Position numbers and translations under genes: made by a program. Under the pieces are notes generated by a model that was given only the letters and a program-made list of their open reading frames with translations, did not search any database and had not been told where the DNA came from. DNA of 64,000 nucleotides from Amphiura filiformis (Eukaryota > Echinodermata > Ophiuroidea > Amphilepidida > Amphiuridae), in contig NC_092631.1 of assembly GCF_039555335.1 (NCBI RefSeq), positions 3,997,501 through 4,061,500 on the forward strand. Direction: 5' to 3'. This document shows positions 10,580-21,500 of this stretch, piece after piece; within the stretch, counting starts at the first letter, position 1, and every line of letters begins with the position of its first letter.

Positions 10580-11536
10580 ATCTTATCTATTGCTTATCCT
10601 TTGTTCTCTGCTGGTCAGTTGGAAAAGATTTTCCCTGTTTTATATTAACCCTTCACATCATAACAGAAGACGTTTTATGTTAACATTTTATATAAAACAG
10701 TGTTATAAAACTTTTGTAGATAATAGTTATTTAAAACATTTTCGTAATCATACCTAGAGTTTTTTTTTATCATCAGATAGAAAGACTTCTGCTCATCTTC
10801 TCTGGTGAGACAACAGGGCTGGGGTATCTTTCCATATCAAAGTTTAAAAATCTGTCATATCAATTTCCTCAATATGTTGTTTTGAAACAACTTATGAGGG
10901 GAAAAGTTTGATTTTGCAATATTTCGATATTATTTTTTTTTAACTTTGTAACTTTATTATGATTAACATAACTGTATTTCAAAGCGTCAAATTATCATTA
11001 TTTTGTCCCAACAAAAATAATCCAGGGAATAAAATATTCATTCATATGTTTATTTATTTTATTCAACCTGGGCCATATCTAGTGCACATGCATTCTAATA
11101 ATTTGTCTATAATACCTTATACAAGCATCAGCAAGATTTGAAAAGTAAATAGCCTGTGTACACACTGAACACAATGCACAGCTGTCAGTATAAAATGATA
11201 TATATGACCTTCATGATGCTATTAATTTAGCCCAAAGATTAGGAAAACTAGCAAAACTGGTGAACTGATACTGTTCAAATAAAAACATCTGCAAATCTTG
11301 CTGCAATTTCCAAATAGTATTTCTATTACTTAAATAATTATTTTTGTTATTTCTTTTAATACAAACACATTACTGCCTATGACGACTTTATCGTATTACT
11401 TACATATCAAAATCAAGTAATAATTACAAAACTCGCCGTAAACTATCACCTCTGTGGGTGTTTGGGATATAACCGACACGAATATTTTCTCAACACTGCA
11501 GCATGTGAAAAAGTAGGTCAATAGTCAGAGAATATA
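10580..11536. other. AT-rich stretch without recognised features
   Basis: No long open frame, inverted repeat or domain that I can support. Confidence 0.5.
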
Positions 11537-11564
11537 GGGTGGGTGCGACACGCCGCACCCACCC
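11537..11564. repeat. GC-rich perfect hairpin
   Basis: GGGTGGGTGCG and CGCACCCACCC around a 6-nt loop, in AT-rich surroundings, directly followed by the second 32-bp repeat array. Confidence 0.8.
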
Positions 11565-11650
11565 AAAAAGGATACATACTGGTACATACTAGTATTAAAA
11601 AGGATACATACTGGTACATACTAGTATTAAAAAGGATACATACTGATATA
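11565..11650. repeat. 32-bp tandem repeat, second location
   Basis: Same unit as 10276-10372 and same orientation. It lies at the 3' side of the - strand LINE and may be its tail or part of a separate element. Confidence 0.85.
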
Positions 11651-12058
11651 TAATCAAACATTCATCATTTATTTTATTTCCATATCAAATAAATACATAA
11701 TTACATACATCAAAATCAGACATTAAATTATCAAAATACATCAAAATTAGAAAAATAACTTAATTACAACAATTAACAAAACAAGTTATGGAGGAGAAGG
11801 CTGGAAGGCCAAATAGGCCTGTAAAATGCCTTCCCCTATAGGGGTAGAAACAAAATCAAACAAAAAATATTTAAAAAACAAAAACAAAGCCAAATAGTAC
11901 AGCTACGGAACAAGACAAGGACGGGGCTCAAAGAAATTTATAAACCATAGGTTAAATTTGTTTTAAGTGCTCAAAAGAGAAAAATATCAAACGTAAATTG
12001 AGATTAGCTTTTGCTTAAATTGATTACGGAAATGTTTAACTGATTTAGATTGCTTAAA

Positions 12059-13525
12059 TTAATTTTCTAGTGTATTCCAAAGATAGGGACCGCTAATACG
12101 AACAGAATGATCCGAAAATGTTTTCTTATTTTTAGTTAGATTGTAGTTGTTACAGTGTCTTGTCGAATAGTTGTGGATATCAGACCGTTTCTTAAAGTAA
12201 TATTGAAATGAGGAAGGTAGCTCATTCACAGAGTATCTATACATAAAAACACCCAATTCAAAGGTATACATATCAATGATGGTTAAAGCATTGTATTTGG
12301 CAAAAATGGGTGCAGTATGACTTCTGTAGTGACAATTAGAAATTGTCCTTATTGCCCACTTTTGGAGCTTAACAAGTTTGTCTAAATAGGATTTACAAGT
12401 ATTTCCCCAGATAAGTATACCATAGTTTAAATACGGCAAGATAAGGGTACAGTAAAGAGTGAATAATATACGGTTAGGAACAAAGTGTTTAAGTTTATTT
12501 ATTACACCAATATTTCTAGCAATTGTTTTGGACACACAATCAATGTGATGTTTCCATGTAAGGCATTCGTCAATTAACACACCTAGGAATTTGGTATGTT
12601 TCACTCTCTCCAAACAGGTATTGTCTAAAGTTACATTTATATCAGATTTACCAACATTTGATACCATATGCGGTGTTCCAAGAATCATATAGTTCGTTTT
12701 GCTAGCATTAACTGATAATTTGTTAGCCTTGAACCAATTGTTAACTTCTTTTAGTTCTTCGTTTATAAGATTGATTTGATTTTTAATGTTGGGATGCGAG
12801 TATAAAATAGTTGTATCATCAGCGAACAGGATAAAATCTAGAACATCTGAAGTGTTGGTTATATCATTTACATAAAGTATAAAGAGTAGAGGGCCTAATA
12901 TCGACCCTTGGGGAACACCGCAGATAATATCTTTATGTTTAGACTCGCATGAGTTATATGAAACATGCTGTTTCCTATTACATAAATAGCTTTTAAACCA
13001 TTCTAATGCAATTCCACGAAATCCGTAATGTTCCAGTTTATGCAAAAGTATATTATGATCAATGGTATCAAATGCTTTTGATAAGTCAAGAAAGATACCT
13101 ATTGTAGTTTCGTTTGTCTCAACGGCATAGTTGATCTTATCTACAAGTTGTAAAATAGCCATATAGGTTGAGTGCTTGGGGCGAAACCCAAACTGTTTGT
13201 CATTAAGGATTTCATGGGCATCAATATAATCAACACATCTGTTAAACACAAGTCTTTCTAAAATTTTAGAGAAACATGGTAGTAGTGAAATTGGTCAGTA
13301 GTTTGACAATTGCTCGGCATCATCCTTTTTATAAATTGGTACAACCTTTGCAATTTTTAACTTTTCTGGAACAACCCCAGTTGAAATAGATAGATTAAAA
13401 AATCATCGTGAGGGGTTTCACTATTTCATTTACTACTCTTTTTATAATAAAGTTTGAGATGTTGTCATTACCAGCACCCTTATTTGGGTTGAACTTATCA
13501 ATTATCTTCGTGATATCTCTTTCAA
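12059..13525 (-). pseudogene. LINE ORF2 reverse transcriptase
   Basis: A 396-residue open piece (13249-12059) carries RT motifs: [34 protein letters not shown] and FADDTTIL with the Asp-Asp pair. Upstream the same frame reads KLKIAKVVPIYKKDDAEQLS and NY, then TGA at 13295-13297 (probably from CGA), then [16 protein letters not shown] length change in an A/T run near 13397-13402 breaks the frame further 5'. Catalytic residues survive, but the ORF cannot be translated whole. Confidence 0.9.
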
Positions 13526-13840
13526 CTATAGGTTTAAAATACATAAGTCAGGCCTATTAGACTTAATGTCACCAAGATAATCATAATAATTTTTACCTGT
13601 ACTATGTATATTTGATGCAAGTTTAGGCCCTATGTTAACAAAACAATCATTAAATGCATTTGAAATATCTTGACGATTTGTAATGGAATTTCCACACTCA
13701 TCCTTATATTTACTTTGTGAGGATTGCTTATGGCTTTTACCTAAAACATTATTGATTGTTTTCCATGTCTGCCTCATATCATTTTTGGCGTGTTCAAATT
13801 TTGAGAAAAAATATTTCCGTTTTGATTTGCGTATAAGCAT
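13526..13840 (-). pseudogene. LINE ORF2 linker between endonuclease and RT
   Basis: 104-codon open piece (KRKYFFSKFEHAKNDMRQTW, SITNRQDISNAFNDCFVNIG). The 'ISNAFNDCFVNIGP' block is typical of the region before RT in CR1/L2-like elements. Confidence 0.75.
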
Positions 13841-13980
13841 ATTAAGTCTATTTTATAGGTTTTGAACTTTTGAAGTCGTTCTTTGCTAGGGGAGTTGGGA
13901 TAACATTTATATAATTTATTTTTCTTGTTTATACTCGACAGTAAGCCTTTTGTGATCCATGGAGATATTGGTTCCTTTTT

Positions 13981-14997
13981 TCAGTGACTTCTACATTTAT
14001 CCAGTGGAATGCATTCATTGTATAGCTTGTCAAAAGTTACAAAAAAATTATCGTAATCATCATTTGCATTTTTTCCATCTAAAATTTCATTCCATTGGAC
14101 TTCCGAAAGCTTCTGTTTTAATTTAGTGATATTACCATCAGAATGATTTCTCTTATATATGACTTTCTGTGCTTTATCAGAAGTGTTAGTATACTCCAGG
14201 TTAGTTGACAACATTGTTGGAAAATGGTCAGTTAAATCAGTAACTACAATTGAGGATTTTATAATATCTTCATTATTAGTCAATATATTATCAATAATTG
14301 TTGCTGAAGACTCTGTGATTCTGGTTGGTTTGTAGATCGAAGGTATCAATGAGTATGAGTATATGAGTTCAAGATAGTCATGCGTTGGTCTATGACTGTC
14401 AACCTTTAAGAGGTCAATGTTGAAGTCACCCATAACATAGAATTGCTTCTTTTCAGAACTCAATACTTTGAAAATAGGGTCAATATCATGTATAAAATCA
14501 TCAATTGAAGTATGAGTCCTATACACAACTCCAATAATAGCATTCTGAGATTTTTGATTCTCGATTTCAATAAAGCAAGATTCATAATTATCATTTGCAT
14601 GACATGTCTTTTCTAAGTTTGTACTTCACTTTATCAGATATACAGACAAACACCACCTTTCTCCCGCCCAATTCTATTTGTATATATTCAATACTATATC
14701 CGGGAAGGTTGAGATAATCATTTGGTTTATTTTTTAAATGAGTTTCAGATATATACCAATGACAGTGCATTCATTGTTTAATACTTTGATACATTCTTTT
14801 AGGCCATCAAAATTCTTATTCAAAATTCTAATGTTAATATTTAATATGTTGAAATTGCCCCAAGTTACATTGGGATCTATAGAAAATTGTTCAGGGGTAA
14901 AATAAGAGCATTCATGTATACCATCATTACCACATACTACATCACTGTAGTTCTTCTCTGTGTTATTACAGTCAAATATTAGAGGGTTAAAGATCAT
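13981..14997 (-). pseudogene. LINE ORF2 endonuclease region
   Basis: Starts at the ATG overlapping ORF1. FNILNINIRILNKNFDGLKE is the N-terminal endonuclease strand; YVMGDFNIDLLK (GDFN metal/phosphate site) and later the SHRPTHDYLE...IDNIL region follow in a second open piece (14526-13981). The ~200 bp between holds stops. Confidence 0.8.
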
Positions 14998-15476
14998 TTG
15001 TTATCATATTTATCAAAGTCCACATCGGTGACTTTAAATTGTGGGGATTCGTTTAGATCTTGAATATCATCTTCAATGCTTTCGTTATCAAGGACAACAA
15101 TAGAACATTTTGAACACGTCCATTCGTTGCGATTTAAATTTTCGAGTTGATTTTGCTTTAGTTTAGTACATTTTTTGTGTACATAACCTTTACACATATT
15201 ACATGATATATCTTTATGGTGATCTTTAAAATTTTTTTGACACATAACACAATTATTATTATTGGAAGATATATTGTCATTGTTCAAGTCAGTATTAGCA
15301 TTGTTCTTTTTATGACAAAGTGGGCATGTCCATTCTCTGGATCTCAGTTCTTTTGGTTTTAATCTAGAACATTTTTTATGTACATAACCGTTGCATGAGT
15401 TACAAAATAAATTTTTATGACAAGTGATTATATTGTTTGAGCATACTAAGCAAATATCACGAAATTGAGCAGACAT
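14994..15476 (-). CDS. LINE ORF1 with two PHD-like zinc fingers
   Basis: 160 residues, intact frame. Two Cys/His clusters of PHD type: CLVCSNN...CNSCNGYVHKKC...WTCPLC and CVMCQKN...CNMCKGYVHKKC...WTCSKC. Such fingers are found in ORF1 of several Jockey/CR1-superfamily LINEs and are thought to bind nucleic acid or chromatin. Its stop TGA overlaps the ATG of the downstream frame (ATGA at 14994-14997), suggesting reinitiation-type coupling when the element was active. Confidence 0.75.
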   Translation of the reverse strand: MSAQFRDICLVCSNNIITCHKNLFCNSCNGYVHKKCSRLKPKELRSREWTCPLCHKKNNANTDLNNDNISSNNNNCVMCQKNFKDHHKDISCNMCKGYVHKKCTKLKQNQLENLNRNEWTCSKCSIVVLDNESIEDDIQDLNESPQFKVTDVDFDKYDNK

Positions 15477-15480
15477 TTAA

Positions 15481-15919
15481 ACAAACAGACAAAAAAACAA
15501 AATTCAATTAAGTAGTACAATAAATTAAAAACAAGCAAATTAATATTAGCACTGGCAAATTTAATTAACAGTTAAATTAAGTTATGTTGCAAAAGGCTAT
15601 ATGAAAGTACAAATAAAGTACTTTAAGGCCAACGACCCGGCAGCAAGGTTACAAGGATATCGAGTATCGACTACTGAGCCACAGCAAATCATAGCTATAT
15701 TCCACTTAATCAATTGTTTTTGTAATACCTTGAATACTGTTTGTTACAATTTTCTCGTAGGTATTTAAAGCCATAATGTACGATCTTATAATATGAAATT
15801 GGTTAATTTTTTTCAAACCTGATTTTTTTGCATACTTGTAATGCTTACACATTTCCCAACTTGCACCTAAATGGAATCGGCCAAATGTGTTGTCTTTGCA
15901 GGTCAACAGAGCAAAGTTC
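15481..15919. other. Upstream of LINE, unknown
   Basis: A 72-codon - strand frame (15706-15924: GRFHLGASWEMCKHYKYAKK) has no recognised family; it may belong to the LINE 5' region. Confidence 0.3.
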
Positions 15920-15957
15920 GACATATTATCATAATTTAAAAATTATGATAATATGTC
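15920..15957. repeat. 18-bp-arm perfect palindrome
   Basis: GACATATTATCATAATTT and its exact reverse complement around two A residues. Cruciform-prone. Confidence 0.9.
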
Positions 15958-15969
15958 CTCCCATAGAAC

Positions 15970-16136
15970 TACGTGTTAAATGGTCAAAATAACCAGTGGG
16001 GGTTCTTTCACTTTACCTTGTTATTTCAACCTAAAATGGATAGCAATCCTTCCCTTCAGTTATTACTAATATTATTTCAACATTTTGAATAAAGAATAAC
16101 AAAATCAAAATTTGACGGAAATCGTACATTAAGGCT
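15970..16136. repeat. Left arm of inverted repeat flanking ABCB6 exon 1
   Basis: Reverse complement, with moderate divergence, of 18560-18732. Shared blocks include CTTTACCTTGTTATTT and CATTTTGAATAA. It is probably a dispersed element present twice in opposite orientation. Confidence 0.75.
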
Positions 16137-16627
16137 TTAAAACAGCATTATGGTTTGTAAGTGTTTACATTCTATGATTGTAACTAATATTTGCAAGATT
16201 GGTAAAGGCTGTAAAGTAGATGACTGCAGGGGCTCAATAGAAGATGGTATAAAATTTATAACGCCGCCATACATTTTAGTAGTCATTGATAGACGATTTT
16301 TAGTGGAAACATACATTATAATAAATTTTTAACATTGCAAATTACAAAATACAAGATCATTCCAGCTCATAACTTTCTAACCAGCAGGGAATTTCCTTCT
16401 CATTAACATGGGTTTATTTGATTTAATCTTTGACGATATTTTTACAAATTATGATTATATACAATATATACATAGTCATTTTATAAAGTTCTGGATTGAG
16501 AGAGAGAGAGTCACTTTCTAGGTGCCAGACCCTCAGTGTAGATCTTGTTGAGCTGAGCTTGATCTGTTACAGTTACCTTTCTTGATTTTCCATTTGCAGC
16601 TGCTACCAAGACTGTTACTCTCCCGTC

Positions 16628-17324
16628 TCATGTCCACGCCGCCTTCACACGGTGACACTGCTCGACAAGGTCTTGCGCTCTTTTCAGAAGTTGTTGTGTG
16701 AAAGGGGTGAGCAGATCATGAACCGCGATTTTTGTTCCTTTCAAGTTTGTCCTGTTCATAATGAAGTTATTCCGCACATTGTACCTACTGAATTTTACCA
16801 CTATTGCTCGTGCCTTTCCGGTGCTTGGTTTGCCAATCCGATGAGATCTGTCCAGATCAACTTCACTCAAAGGCACTTGCATTTTCTCGTTGGCTATCTT
16901 GATGATTTTTGCATTTGTGTTTTCTTTCTCTTCTTCAGGCACACCGGTTACCAGAACGCAATTTCTGCGAGTATATTGTTGCAGATCTTCTACTGCTTTG
17001 GATCTTGAGTGTAGCTGATTTGTTAGGTCTTGCCTTAACATTATTTGCGTCTTTCTCACGTTCGTGTTCATGTTTTTCCTGTTTACAAAATAGATCGTGG
17101 TTTTCACCTTTCAATTTGGCCAAATCCTCCTTTAAGTCGTCCACCTCAGTCCTGAGTGCATTCACATCACTTACTAGGGTTTTCATTTTCTCTTGTACTG
17201 CCTCCTGTATTAAGTCCTTCAAGAAAAGTTTAAACTTCTCGTTGAGCATGATCTCGTTAACAAAGGCATTTGATGTAGTGCTGGTGCCAGATGATGCGGC
17301 ACTCTCTTCCAAGCCCTCCATCAT
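16628..17324 (-). pseudogene. L1-type ORF1 (RNA-binding) remnant
   Basis: Two overlapping - strand frames. The first (17324-) gives a coiled-coil-like start: LNEKFKLFLKDLIQEAVQEK, then LRTEVDDLKEDLAKLKGENH. The second (to 16628) gives LQQYTRRNCVLVTGVPEEEK, LDRSHRIGKPSTGKARAIVV and KFSRYNVRNNFIMNR, the RNA-recognition-like ORF1p domain of L1/Tx1-like elements. One frameshift near 17045-17060 separates them. No matching RT follows. It ends about 550 bp before the ABCB6 start. Confidence 0.75.
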
Positions 17325-17871
17325 GTTGAAATTGTAATGTATGGATGAGATGAAATCAAATCTGTACTTGATAGTTAACTAGTATAAACTGTTCCGCGAA
17401 TCTATCGGCGGTAGTAGTAGATAAATGTCCCCGTGCGCAGCCGGGCAGTTGGCCTTAACTAATCGCCTCTAACTGTTCAATCAATTTTGCATGGTATTAT
17501 GTTGTGTATCGGAGCAGTGAATAAGTACGTCCGTACTGGTCAAAAATCATTATCCATCGAAACATGAACAGCATTTATTCTACTGGGGCACCATGTGCTC
17601 CAATATTTTTTTAAAAAGGAGTGACAAAGTTAGCCCAGCAGTTGGACTACTTTGCCAGGCATAAATTCATCCACTTAAGTAAGTTATTCCTTTCAAATGG
17701 ACAACTCTGCCAGTCTGTCACCCTTTACCCTGTTAGCCAGGCACCCATCCTTTTAACTTTTACCCAGTCACACAATTACTAGTAACTGTTTTAATACATT
17801 TTCTATTCTTTTACTATAGATTACCAAGTGAAATTCTACACAGACCAGAACAACACTGACAGATCTACAAG
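17325..17871. promoter_or_regulatory. ABCB6 upstream region and presumed 5' UTR
   Basis: No clear TATA box or CpG-rich block. A pyrimidine run with AG at 17818-17819 could be a 3' splice site for a 5' UTR exon joined to an upstream leader; alternatively transcription starts within this region. Left open. Confidence 0.35.
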
Positions 17872-18519
17872 ATGGCAGTTGCACCATATTGCCCTACCAA
17901 CACCACCATGGCAAATATCTGGATTGACAACGGTCTGTCCAGATGCTTTCTAGAAACACTGTTTGCCTCCTTTCAAGCATTCATCATGCTTGTTCTCGGA
18001 AGCATCCAAATCCTTCTCTTCTGGAAAAGGTCCGTTCAAATCGAAGACCGCTTCAAACCAGGTCCATTGTGGTCTCATATTCAGATAGCTGTAACGGTAC
18101 TAATGATCGTGCAGTATGTTGTGCGTATCATCTTGCTAGCAACAATAGGTGATGAAGAAATTTACGGCTACATAGAGCTTAGTACGTGTTTCTACATAGC
18201 AACTTACATCCTTTCTGGGTTTATAATATACATGGAAAGATCCTGGACCTTCCTATCCCGACACGCTCGTGGTCACGGCACCATCATTCTTCTGTTTTGG
18301 TCAGCTGCGTTTCTGCATGAGAACCTTGCGTTTATCTCATGGAAGAGCCCTCATTGGTGGTGGAAATTAGACAGTGACACTCACAAGATAGAGTTTGGAT
18401 TGTGGCTGTCTCGTTACGTGTTGACGTTGTTCTTGTTTGTGGTAGGGTTGAGGGCACCGGGACTGCCGAAGAAGAGTTACATGTTGCTGGTAAATGAAGG
18501 TGACGGAGAACAAAGGGTG
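17872..18519 (+). CDS. ABCB6: ABCB6 exon 1 (TMD0)
   Basis: Residues 1-216, ending in phase 0 at a GTGAGT donor. It holds five hydrophobic helices of the N-terminal domain specific to ABCB6/HMT-1, and the conserved block around HENLAFISW and the WWW triplet before helix 5. The first ATG has A at -3 and G at +4. A second in-frame ATG (residue 13) has an even better context, but the upstream Tyr-Cys pair (6-7) matches the extreme N-terminus of vertebrate ABCB6, so I keep the first. An NTT glycosylation sequon is at residue 10. The reading frame stays open to 18558 past the donor, but the exon 2 join is what matches the family. Confidence 0.93.
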
Positions 18520-21500
18520 GTGAGTAGTAGGAAGAGGGTAAATACCAAATTAAACTAAGCCATAATGTATAATTTCCATCAAATTTTAATTTTGTTATTC
18601 GTTATTCAAAATGCTGAAATATTAAAATAGTAATTTAACTGTCAGGAAAGGTTTGGAACTGTCCATTTTAAGTCAAAATAACAAGGTAAAGTAAAAGGAA
18701 CCCTACTGACTCTTTTGGCTGTTTAACATGTAATTAAAGAAGTTCATCAGGTTAATTGTTAATCAGATTTTGAAAATGTGCGATTTGCACGTGAAAAGTT
18801 TGAATTTGCAATATTTTAACAAATTTTGCTTTTTTTCTTCTTTATTTTCTTGCAATTTTGTGCGACAGCCTATTTTTTCATACTTTATGATTGTGTTGCA
18901 GATCATTATGGATTCTTTGATATTAGTGAAAACTCCAGGTTTTTGGAAAATGAGTACTTAAAAAATGGTTATTTGTGACCATCCATCTCAAACCGCTCGT
19001 AAAGTCGGCAAATTTGTATTTCGAGTTACAGTGCAAAATGTGCGTAAAGGTTGTATTCATAATGTTCCTAATGTTTGTCCTACATGTTTCTCATTTTAGT
19101 CCAGTCAAACACCAATCTTTAATCCTATTGTTGAAGAGGATAGTAAACTTATATATAATTAGTAAATAGCTTTAGTCTTTGTTTGCTTTAGCTAAATCCT
19201 GTTCAAGTGGTGGGTTAACCAACAGTTAACAATGAGAGGACATTCCTGAACCTCGTTGACTTGGGGATGATTTGAAGTGATCGCCAATTATGACCATTTG
19301 ATATTTAGTACCAGCAATGTAGAAAAAGAGAAATAATGTAGCACCAAAATAATGTACCCTTTTACTGAAGGTGCAAAATGAACAAGCCATAACTCCGCTT
19401 CTATATCGTTTGAAGAAAACAAATTTGACCAGGGGCCAACTTTACATTGTACAAGCGTTTTGCCGTGGACGGTCACATTTGTGGATAAACTTAAAATTTG
19501 CGGTTGGACCTAAAATGTGTAATTTTACCCAAAAGGCGCACATTTCATCGTTTTTTGTGCATTATGCATTTTCCCTGTCCTTAGTCAAGACTAATGAAAA
19601 ACTTACACTTTTCTGCTGACAGTTTCACTAGAAACCTTCTGGGTTTCTTAAGGGAAGGGTATGAGCGTTTGGACAGTATTTATTGTGGGACATTAGAGCA
19701 CATCAGACATATCGAATTGCATTCTGAATACGAAGAATGTCCTTCTGATATCAAATAATTTTGATTTTTTGAAATTGCAATGTACATTGTAATACACATT
19801 TTATGGCAAATCATTAAAAATTGATATTTTTGATATAAAACAGTACTTGAAGTAAGCTTTATAAATCTGATGATTTATACTTAGTGTATGTAGGTGGGAT
19901 GAAAAGCCGACGATCAATTGAAAATGTTGACCTTTCAGTATTGAAGATTTTTTTTCCCAAAACACCAAAAAAAATAGGTCTTTTGGGGAAAAAATCCATA
20001 TCTTCAATATGAAAGGTCAAAATTTTCAATTGATTGTCGGCTTTTCCTCCCAGCTACATACACTTTAAGAATATATCATTAGATTTATAAAATTTATTTC
20101 GAGGACTGTTATATCGAAAATTTGAAAAATATCAAATTTTAATAATTTGTCATAAAATTTGTATTATATCGTGAATTTCAAAAATGAAAATTATTTGATA
20201 TCAGAAAGACATGCTTCGTATTCAGAATGCAATTCGACACGCCTGAGGTGCTCTCATGTCCCACAAAAAATACTGTCGAAACACCATAAACGCTCATTCT
20301 AGATCCCTTAAAAAGCATTAATAATGTTATTGATCCATCTGCATGGAGCAGGAACATTGACCAGATGTTTTGTTTTTCCTGGAAGTGGTATTTCTGTCTC
20401 CAATGTTATGCCAACAAACTTGTGAAATAAAAAAAAAAACGTTTTAGTTCACCAATTGTTGTACATTGTACAGATTTGACACCTTTTGGCATCAAAGCTG
20501 TATATCAGGATGGTTATTTTATCACACTAATATTTTGCATCGAAACATTGTTTTGTTTTTAATTTTTACAGCCCCTATTGAACGAAGATCCCAATAGCAG
20601 AGACGCACTGACCGAGTCAGCATGGGCGGATTTCTTCCACAAATTCTCCCTAATTTGGCCATACGTGTGGCCAAAGGGTCAATATTTACTCCAAATACGA
20701 GTGGTGGTGTGCTTGTTGATCCTAGCAGCCGGTAGAGTTATCAATGTGTTTGTGCCACTGCTGTATAAAGAAATCAGTGAGTATCAAGGACAGTGGTGGC
20801 TGGTGGGTGTTTTGAAGTGGTGGGGCTAATTTGCGCATTAGCACCCTTTCGTGCAAAGTGCAAAAAGGGAGTTGTCTGAGGGGGATGTGCCTCCCTCAGA
20901 AGCAGAAAGTTTTTAATTTTGTAAACTAAATTCATACAATTTGGAGCATAATTTTGGACACTATTTTAATGAAAATGTGATATGAAATACTTTTTTATAC
21001 TCCAGGTCTTGTATAAAAGTGTTGACATTTGGAACTTGTTTGATGTCTATGAGAGTAAACAGGTATCTGAGGGGGGATGTGCCTCCCTCAGAAACAGAAA
21101 GTTTTTAATTTTGTAAACTGAATTCATGCAATTTAGAGCATACTTTTGGACAATATTTTAATGAAAATGTGCCGTTAAATACTTTTTATACTCTAGGCCC
21201 ATTTATAAAAGTGGTGACATTTAGAACTCGCTTAATGTCTACGAGAGCTATAAAAAACCAAAAGCAGACATGCCAACTACTATATTTTGTATGAAAAATA
21301 TGACAAAATATGGGTGTATGGTTTTCTTTTTAAGAAATATGGTTTTTGCAATAAAAATATGCGGACCTGAGGACTGCTTCACTGTCTAATACATGTAGTT
21401 TGACTAAAAAGGTCTAGCCAGTCAAGCGCTGGTGAAGCATGTTATCAAGTATCATTTTCACAATCTCTCTTACAAAAGTGTATATCTGCGACCATCAACT

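Larger units (their letters stand above)
11651..15480 (-). mobile_element. Decayed CR1/L2-superfamily LINE
   Basis: In - strand order: ORF1 with two PHD-like zinc fingers (15476-14994), apurinic-type endonuclease (14997 to ~13981), linker (13840-13526) and reverse transcriptase (13249-12059), then ~400 bp of A/T-rich 3' tail. ORF2 is broken by several frameshifts and a TGA. Boundaries are approximate: the 3' end is put at the 32-bp repeat, and the 5' end is unclear above 15480. Confidence 0.85.

Noticed and set aside
18520-18558. ABCB6 exon 1 ending at TAA 18556-18558 as a single-exon gene
   Set aside because: The GTGAGT donor at 18520 joins in phase to exon 2, which matches the family; the extra residues do not.
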